NCBI GenBank assembly: GCA_944989445.1 | Contig: CALYLW010000212.1 | Location: 584,001 to 648,000 of the forward strand | Source: Ampullaceana balthica | Taxonomy: Eukaryota; Mollusca; Gastropoda; Lymnaeidae | DNA: 64,000 bases | Direction of reading: 5' to 3' | Part shown: positions 1 through 8,403 of the stretch, piece by piece | Layout: each line of letters begins with the position of its first letter | Position numbering within the stretch: the first letter of the stretch is position 1 | Translations under genes and position numbers: made by a program | The notes under the pieces: model-generated | The model's database searches: none | Told to the model about the DNA's origin: nothing | The model's input: the letters and a program-made list of their open reading frames with translations, nothing else

Positions 1-56
1 TTTCAGCTTCTGTTGAAATTTAAAACGAAGTTTTAACTCTACAAAGTGCGTGTTTT

Positions 57-518
57 TAAATCCCTTATATTAACTTCGAAATCTTGTCTGTCGTCATCTC
101 GTCATCTCTCTCTGTCGTGATCTCTCTCTCTCTGTCGTTCGCGGGCGGGCGAAAAGAAAAAGTAAAACAATTAACCACTTCCCGTGATGCCATCGACTTG
201 ACATTTGGCACATAGCCTCGTGTCACCTAACAATGCATTGTATCAAAATTTCGGATCGATTGAACGTACTGTAATTAAATTAATGCATTTTTAGTTTATC
301 TCTATATAACATATGTAATTCAAATACATGGTTTGATATTTTTTCTTTCACGTGCCAGATGAGTTCATGCGTTGACGCCAGCCGTCGATATACACAGCCC
401 TTCCAATCCCTTCCCCGGTTTTAAAGCCAGGGGATATGACTCGGAGTCAGTCTGTAAATGTTTGTCGCGTTTGAACATAATCAATACTTTTAGTTATGTC
501 TCATATATAAGGTATTTA
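57..518 (+). repeat. TIR-bounded repeat unit, A type
   Basis: The unit begins TAAATCCCTTATAT and ends with a near-exact inverted copy (ATATAAGGTATTTA), so it has about 14-bp terminal inverted repeats. Inside are a CT-rich stretch, a GCGGGCGGGCG motif, a conserved block around GATCGATTGAACGTACTGT, and the closing block TAAATGTTTGTCGCG. The central segment contains a GTTGACGCC-type motif shared with the A-type units at 48157 and 49179. No coding potential was seen. It looks like a non-autonomous TIR element or a satellite built from one. Confidence 0.7.
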
Positions 519-556
519 TAGTAAAAAAAAACGTTGGTTTTACGGGGTTCTTTCAT

Positions 557-604
557 TAAATACCGTATATTAACTTCGAAATCTTGTCGTCATCTCTGTC
601 TGTC
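557..604 (+). repeat. 5' end of a TIR unit cut by LINE sequence
   Basis: The start of a second TIR unit (TAAATACCGTATAT, then TTCGAAATCTTGTCGTCATC) runs directly into LINE coding sequence near 605. The matching 3' end of a unit (GTTATGTCTCATATATAAGG) reappears at 2283-2311. The LINE fragment therefore lies between the two ends of one unit, and most of the unit interior is absent. Confidence 0.6.
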
Positions 605-2281
605 GAAGACTATGCCAACCGATGGCGCCTAATAGTCAATACGGAGAAAACGGTCCACTCCATTTTTAAAAATGGACGGAATGCCCTGAAGCACGAGGTG
701 GTGCTTCAGATATGTGGGAAAAGATTGAATTGGGATCGGACATCAACGTACTTGGGAATCAAGTTAGACCAGAAGGTTCAACTACATAACCATGTACTTG
801 AATTGTGCGCCAAAATCACAGCTAAACTGTCCTTGGTGAAGAAACTGGCTAGCATTAGTTGGGGTGCGGACGCAAGATTACTGAGCGCTCTCTATCTCGG
901 TAGTGTGAGGGGTGCCATTGATTACAGTCTCCTAGTCCAGGCCTTTGCGAGCCGTACAGCTCTAGAGGGACTGGATGGAATACAAAACCAAGCTCTACGG
1001 TTTGTATGCGGGGCGTTGTCTACGACACCCACAGCTGCTGTAGAAATTATGTCAAACGTAGAACCCGCTGGCGATAAGGCGAGAAAAGGCAATCATGACC
1101 AAGGTAGAGCGATACCGTAGGTTGGAGCATGACGAACCCTGCTTCCAACTACAAGACCGATGGGTAAAGAGGACCCGACTGAAAAGACCATCCTTCATGG
1201 ATAAGGTCTACGAACTAGAAGACTCAGTCCCCAATACCCAAGCACAGGGAACGAATGCGACTGGTCCCATGCTCGAGGACCACATTAAAGCTTGGACTTG
1301 CCTGAACTACGTTTGACACTGGAAAATATAGCGGTGACGAAAGCCAGTCCCGTCGAGCTCCAGCGAGACGAGACTCTGAAGACAATCGAGCCTTATGGCG
1401 ACAGCGTGGTAAAAGTCTTCACGGACGGCTCACGTTTCAAGGATGGCAGAAGTGGATACGGAGTACTGATTGAATACCCCCAACATGGACCTGACAGTAT
1501 TGAACTGTCAGGGCCGTGCGGAGCCGCATACAGTAGTCATGACGTCGAACTGGGGGCGATCTGCAGGGGTTTGAAGGAAGTGCGCCGACTTCTAGCAAGA
1601 AATAAGGCTTTCCCGAACGTCGTAGTCTCACCGACTCACGGTTTTCGCTCGAGACTGTGGGCGATCCTCTCTGGAGACGAAAACGGCCAGTGTCATTTTG
1701 GAAACAGTAGGTGAAATCCTAGCACGAGGCTGAAAAGTAGTCCTTCAGTACATCACTGGGCACAGTGGCGAGCCTCATTCAGACAGGTTCGATAAGTTGG
1801 CGAGAGAAGGTTCAGCTTAGCCCCAACCCGATCGCCCGATGACCCAGCTGGGGGTCAGATCGTGGCTTAAGGACCATTTCCGAGAGAAATGGCTTCAGGG
1901 CTGGGCGTCTGAAAGCACGGCCAGAAAAGTATTCCAGTACATGCCGCGACAGAGCAAAAGCGACTCCTGGTGGGAAATTGGACTTAGCAATCAGACGCTC
2001 ATAACTAGAATGAGAACTGAACATTGTCACATAAGAAGCTACTTGTACAAGTTTAACACTAGAAGGGAACTGGCCTGTCGGCTTTGTGGCCACCCGGAGG
2101 AGACGATGGCCCACGTACTCGAAGAGTGCCCCGAGCTGTGCGGGGATTTGGAAGAGGAAATCAGGGTACCTGCAGAGAAGTACCTCTATGGCGATGCCTG
2201 CTTGATGAGGCTCGCATGCGATAAAATGAACCGGGTCCGAAGAGCCTAACGGCTGGACCCAAAAGAGAATGAACATTCACG
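605..2281 (+). pseudogene. Degenerate LINE remnant: RT C-terminus, RNase H, zinc knuckle
   Basis: Broken reading frames give, in order: the C-terminal part of a non-LTR reverse transcriptase (about 608-1070, with the YLGIKLD and LRFVCGA regions), a linker, an RNase H domain (about 1398-1800, with FTDGS, the VELGAICRGL helix and a GHSGEPHSDRFDKLA end), and a C-terminal knuckle CRLCGHPEETMAHVLEEC (about 2075-2130). RNase H in this position is typical of I/R1-like LINEs. The catalytic RT core is missing, frames shift at about 1095, 1300, 1714 and 1810, and the third RNase H acidic motif is lost. It is a dead copy. It lies between the two ends of a TIR unit. Confidence 0.8.
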
Positions 2282-2282
2282 A

Positions 2283-2311
2283 GTTATGTCTCATATATAA
2301 GGGATTTATAT
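2283..2311 (+). repeat. 3' end of the TIR unit interrupted by the LINE
   Basis: GTTATGTCTCATATATAAGG followed by GATTTATA matches the terminal block of the other units and resumes immediately after the LINE remnant. Confidence 0.6.
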
Positions 2312-2342
2312 TAAAAACTTTGGTTGTACGGGGTTGTTTCAT

Positions 2343-2761
2343 TAAATCCCGTATATTAATTTCGAAATCTTGTCGTCATCTCTGTCTGTCGTTCGCGGGT
2401 GGGCGGAAAAACAAAAGTAAAAAATGACAACATTCCCGTTACGCTATCGAGCTGCAATTTTGCACATAGACTCGTGTCACCTAACAATGCATTTGTATTA
2501 AAATTTCAGATCGATCGAATGTACCGTAATTAAATTAATGCATTTTAGTTTATCTCTATATAACTATATGTAGCTGCGTGCTGTTGTTTACATTTTACGT
2601 GTCACTCTGAGTTCAGTCCAGCGATCATTGACCAGACCTTTCCCCTCTCCCACCGCCCCGTTTTACAACAAAGGGAAGTTAAGGCAGTTTTAGTCTGTAA
2701 ATGTTTGTCGCGTTTGAACATTATCAATACTTTTAGTTATGTAACATACATAAGGGATTTA
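2343..2761 (+). repeat. TIR-bounded repeat unit, B type
   Basis: Starts TAAATCCCGTATAT and ends ATACATAAGGGATTTA. The centre contains TTTGTTTACATTTTACGTGT and a C-rich tract, the features that mark the B-type units at 48639 and 49662. A- and B-type units thus lie side by side here as they do in the gene 2 intron. Confidence 0.7.
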
Positions 2762-2830
2762 TAGTGAAAAACTTTGTTTCAACGGGGTTGTTTAATTTAG
2801 ATATTTATTGTTGATGTTTATATCACCCAG

Positions 2831-2980
2831 AGGATGTCGCGGTGTCCTCAGTGTTCGACTCGCCACTGTTGAACGACGGTGACGATACGACTTGCTACCG
2901 CCCTATTGACAACTCAATCGCTGCGTACTTCTACCAGCCCATCACCTTCACGTGGCTCCGTATCGTGTTTAACGAAATAT
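2831..2980 (+). CDS. Gene 1 exon A': first half of lectin-like domain 1
   Basis: Acceptor TATCACCCAG and donor T|GTAAGG give a 150-bp phase 1-1 exon. It carries the motifs SPLLNDGDDTTC and ITFTWLRIVFNEIC. Its gene 2 counterpart (46679-46828) has SPLLSDGDESTC and FTWLRLVFTELC. The LNDGDDTTC and FTWLRLV motifs are characteristic of the lectin-like exons of this gastropod family; the fold assignment is by motif only. Confidence 0.85.
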
Positions 2981-5900
2981 GTAAGGCGGTGTTTTATCAC
3001 ATTGTTGCAGATCTTAGGTCGTATATTATTTTTGAAAAACAATATAACTTTTTGTTCTTGTTCATTCAGTCAAACCATGATAAAAGTAAATTGTTTAATA
3101 AACGTTGCTTGTTTTTTTTTCTGAGAAACATTAAAAACATATTTTTGATTAATAATGTTTCAAATGCTCATACATTATTAATTACAACCCATATTTCGAT
3201 TATAAGATTTAAACCAGGTCTATTAAGAAGTAAATGCAGGATTTAAGGGTGGTTAAGATAATTAACTAGAAATTGCCTTATTTAATAAAAAAAATTACTT
3301 ATATCAGTTTCGATCAAAGAAAAGCTATCGAAAGTCCCAAAACAAAAAAGTAACAGGACCTTAAGAAAGTTGAATTAAGTATAACAAAATGTGTTATAAT
3401 CGAACACGTAGAAAAAGAAAGGATATTTATTTGCAAAACGGGCATTGTCGACGAAGAAGACCAAAGTACACGTTGAGGGTTGGGTTAGTCCGAAGCGACC
3501 GTTTCGTCCCCCTCATTTTAACTACCAATGCCCTTGAGCGGTTCCGGTTTAAGACCAGGAGCGCCAGTACTGATTAGCAAAAGGAACCGCGAAGAACGCA
3601 GCGGACGCCAGCTCTGAGGAAACCTTCCAGTGGGGGTTGCACCCTTGGTATGTCATTGATGATCCCCCGCTTAGCGGCGGTCCTAACCATGGAGACTCGT
3701 ATGCATTGCCGGGGTGGCACCAAAGTGGTAGAGGGTCGTAGTAGGGAAATTCCACTCCTCCTTGTGAGGTCAACATAGTGGGAGTTATCTTCGACTTTCT
3801 GTCATGGATGCCGAAGTGGCCGCTTCAGAAGCGACCTCTCCAGGGGGGTGGGGGGATTCCCCCAGCTGTTACGTCCCCTTGGGGGAAGGGGCCAGATAGC
3901 TGGAAGGGTCGGGGCTTCTGACTTTCTTCCACATGAAGGATCATTTGCAAAATAAAGCCCTGATGTGAAAAGTTTGAAACGTGAAATCGGATTTGGCCTA
4001 GAAAAAGCTCTCCTAACATGCAAAAAACGTATTGTCTAACCATCCATTATATATTTCTCATTGCCACACTTTTAATTTTTTTTTCTTCCAGCAGCATGAG
4101 GGATTCTTGCTTTAACTTTTGAATTTTTCCATTAATCTCTAGCTACTCCAAAAAATCTATCGCTAACGTTCAACGTGGTAACCGACACAGTAAAGACCAC
4201 CAACAACTGCACGAATCTTCGGAAGATCGGAGAACACCCCAACTACATAGACATGTACTGTCGGGAAGAAGGTCTTGTCGAGGAAATTAAGTTAACGTGG
4301 GATAACGTGGCGGTGCTATGCTCGATGTACATCAATGGCGGTAGGTCTAGTACATCCACGTACATCAATGGCGGTAGGTCGAGTACATTCACTTACATCA
4401 ATGGCAGTAGGTCTAGTACATTCACGTACATCAATGACGGTATGTCGAGTACATTCACGTACATCAATGGCGGTATGTCGAGTACATTCACTTACATCAA
4501 TGGCGGTATGTCGAGTACATTCACTTACATCAATGGCGGTATGTCGAGTACATTCACGTACATCAATGGCGGTAGGTCGAGTACATTCACGTACATCAAT
4601 GGCGGTATGTCGAGTACATTCACGTACATCAATGGCGGTATGTCGAGTACATTCACGTACATCAGTGGCGGTAGGTCGAGTACATTCACGTACATCAATG
4701 GCGGTAGGTCGAGTACATTCACGTACATCAATGGCGGTAGGTCGAGTACATTCACGTACATCAATGGCGGTATGTCGAGTACATTCACGTACATCAATGG
4801 CGGTAGGTCGAGTACATTCACGTACATCAATGGCGGTAGGTCGAGTACATTCACGTACATCAATGGCGGTAGGTCGAGTACATTCACGTACATCAATGGC
4901 GGTATGTCGAGTACATTCACGTACATCAGTGGCGGTAGGTCGAGTACATTCACGTACATCAATGGCAGTATGTCGAGTACATTCACGTACATCAGTGGCG
5001 GTAGGTCGAGTACATTCACGTACATCAATGGCGGTAGGTCGAGTACATTCACGTACATCAATGGCGGTATGTCGAGTACATTCACGTACATCAATGGCGG
5101 TAGGTCGAGTACATTCACGTACATCAATGTGTAATAAAATTTACGTGGGTGAGACTGGTCGTCGTCTTGGAGATCGGTTTAGAGAACACCTGTATAATAT
5201 AAATAAACAGGCTCAATGTCCTGTTTCTAAACATTTTAACAGTGTTGACCATAACGGCATATCAGATATTGCAGTAACTGGTATTTTATATGCAAGCAAT
5301 ACCCATGATAGAGTCCACATGGAAAATAGACTCATAAAAAGATTTGGTACGTTGGCTCCATATGGAATTAACCAAATTCATAATTTTACTTAACTGCATA
5401 ATCTTGTTCCCGTTGTGGTTTTTACTGTAACTTTGGATACTTCCCCCTTTTTGCTATATCCTGTGTCCATGTTTGTTTTTGTTTTTCCTTTCTTTTTATT
5501 TAACATAAATATTTTAAAATAAAATATGTTGTAAGAATATTATTATTACTTATGTAAGTATTGTAAGAATGTATTTCATGTTGTACTGATGAAGGCATTA
5601 GCCGAAACGTTTACTGTCGTATCAGTCTAAAAATAAAGCTCAAATTTATTGTTTTCATTGCACAATTTGTTTGTGTATTTTGTATTTTACATCAATGGCG
5701 GTATGTCGAGTACATTCCCGTACATCAATGGCGGTATGTCGAGTACATTCACGTACATCAGTGGCGGTAGGTCGAGTACATTCACGTACATCAATGGCGG
5801 TATGTCGAGTACATTCACGTACATCAGTGGCGGTAGGTCGAGTACATTCACGTACATCAATGGCGGTAGGTCGAGTACATTCACGTACATCAATGGCGGT

Positions 5901-8340
5901 ATGTCGAGTACATTCACGTACATCAATGGCGGTAGGTCGAGTACATTCACGTACATCAATGGCGGTATGTCGAGTACATTCACGTACATCAGTGGCGGTA
6001 GGTCGAGTACATTCACGTACATCAATGGCGGTAGGTCGAGTACATTCACGTACATCAATGGCGGTAGGTCGAGTACATTCACGTACCTCAATGGCGGTAG
6101 GTCGAGTACATTCACGTACCTCAATGGCGGTAGGTCTAGTACATTCACGTACCTCAATGGCGGTAGGTCGAGTACATTCACGTACCTCAATGGCGGTAGG
6201 TCGAGTACATTCACGTACATCAATGGTGGTATGTCGAGTACATTCACGTACGTCAATGGCGGTAGGTCGAGTACATTCACGTACATCTATGGCGGTAGGT
6301 CGAGTACATTCACGTACATCAATGGCGGTAGGTCGAGTACATTCACGTACATCAATGGCGGTAGGTCGAGTACATTCACGTACATCTATGGCGGTAGGTC
6401 GAGTACATTCACGTACATCAATGGCGGTAGGTCAAGTATATTCACGTACGTCAATGGCGATATGTCGAGAACATTCCCGTACATCAATGGCGGTAGGTCG
6501 TGTACATTCACGTACCTCAATGGCGGTAGGTCTAGTACATTCACGTACCTCAATGGCGGTAGGTCGAGTACATTCACGTACCTCAATGGCGGTAGGTCGT
6601 GTACATTCACGTACCTCAATGGCGGTAGGTCGAGTACATTCACGTACCTCAATGGCGGTAGGTCGTGTACATTCACGTACCTCAATGGCGGTAGGTCGTG
6701 TACATTCACGAGCATCAATGATTTAAGGTCAAGTACATTCTGCGTACATCAATGGCGTAAAGGCAAGTGCTTATTATGTACATAAATTTGTATATAAGGA
6801 CACGCATTTTACACGGCTGCTTTAGTGTTTTGAGTGAAGTTTAAATTGTTTTAAATTTCGTCTTGTAAGAAGAGGTTTTTTTTCTGTGAACGCCGTGAGT
6901 GTTTCATGCATTATATTATCTGTACAGCGGAAATAATCCTGGAAAAATTAAAAGTACATTATCCTTGTTTATTCATACGCCATTATGTTTGTTCCCCCTA
7001 AAGTCTGGGAAACCATTAACATGATAATGAATCACAAAATTAAAAATTTGTAGTATATACAGTAATCTAATAAACTTTTGCTGACAATGATGTGCTTTGA
7101 TTTTTTGATTTTTTTACTAAAAGGCCGTAACTTTGCGTTGACTGGAAATATAGTCCTAGAGAAAGTCAACGCGAGTACAACTCAAGCGAAGAAATATCGT
7201 GCACTTCTTTCGGACGGCAAAGTCACGCCGTTTTCTTGTATTGATTTAAGTGAGAAGAAAGTTCGCAGTCTCGTGTATTACTTGGAGCAACCACGCTCCA
7301 TTAAGCTGATAGTCATTTACACAGGTACTGTAATCATGTATTCAAATATCGATACGAAATTATTTTGTATTATTGTTACTTAAATAATAGTAATTTTTTA
7401 AAAAAAACATATTTTAAAACACTGTTAATAGAAAACAAAAAGGCATTCAGAAAAATTATTAGCCCCTTATAAAGTTTTTTTAAATTAGTAGCAAAAAAAA
7501 TTGATTTGTAAAAAATTTAAAACTATTATTATTTTATGTTTTTTTTAATGCGTTACATGCCTTGATAAACGCGATACATCTAGGTGACGTAAATCTCGAT
7601 TTAAATGTTTCTTTTTAAAAAGATTAAACACTTTCTCTTAATTTTTATCTCTCACTAAAGACGTTGCTTTTTGGAAAAAAAGGTATTGTAACAATATACA
7701 GATAAACGCATAAATGAGGGAATACAGGAAAAAATAACATTAAAACAGCATCGTTTTTTCTTTCTTAATTTTAAGAATGAAAACCAATTTCAAGGCAAAA
7801 TTCCCACTATATATAATTTGTACTTAACTCGTAACTGCAAACACGTACTAAACAGTTAAAATTGTATTACAATTACCTTTATTACACAAACTCCTAGGTA
7901 AGGTCGACGTGGAATCGTTCAGCTTTCAGATTGAATACGTTGACAATGACAGAACCATAACAAATAGTGGCAATTACTCATCCCCTGAAACTGAGTTTTT
8001 CTTGGCCATTGCGGGCGGCCCCCTGCTGACCAAGATCGGCATTCACCTGTTGACAGGGGAGATGTCTTTGTGCGAAATTCAAATTTTAGGGGGTAAGCTT
8101 TTGAAGCGGTGACTTTGTTAAGAATAACGTGACATATTTAAACAAAGAAAAAAATATGAGTGCCTGTTATAGTATTTTTTTTCCTTTTCGTTTGTTTTTT
8201 TAATATATTTTTTTCTCTTTCTCCCACTCTATCTCTGTCATACTCTGTCGCTCTCTATATATTATATATATTTTTCTCTCTTTGTTTATCTTTTTTGTAT
8301 CGTTCAATCTAACTATCTAAATGTACATTTAATATATATG

Positions 8341-8403
<63 letters not shown>

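Larger units (their letters stand above)
2981..4142. other. Gene 1 intron with LINE-derived sequence
   Basis: 2981-3448 is AT-rich with nothing recognisable. 3449-3571 and 3572-3965 are repeat-derived (separate entries). 3966-4142 is AT-rich and ends in the acceptor TTAATCTCTAG. Confidence 0.6.

Noticed and set aside
4328..5129. CRISPR-like regular repeats
   Set aside because: The units are directly adjacent with no spacers, and the setting is a eukaryotic gene.
5586..5618. Active hammerhead ribozyme
   Set aside because: Core elements are in order, but the flanks do not form stem I in this copy.
4335..6785. Long open frames of 350-378 residues across the 33-bp arrays, in two plus-strand frames and one minus-strand frame
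   Set aside because: A 33-bp repeat with no stop stays open by construction. Only the frame continuous with exon B' has any gene support, and it ends in the Penelope insertion. The others are not separate genes.
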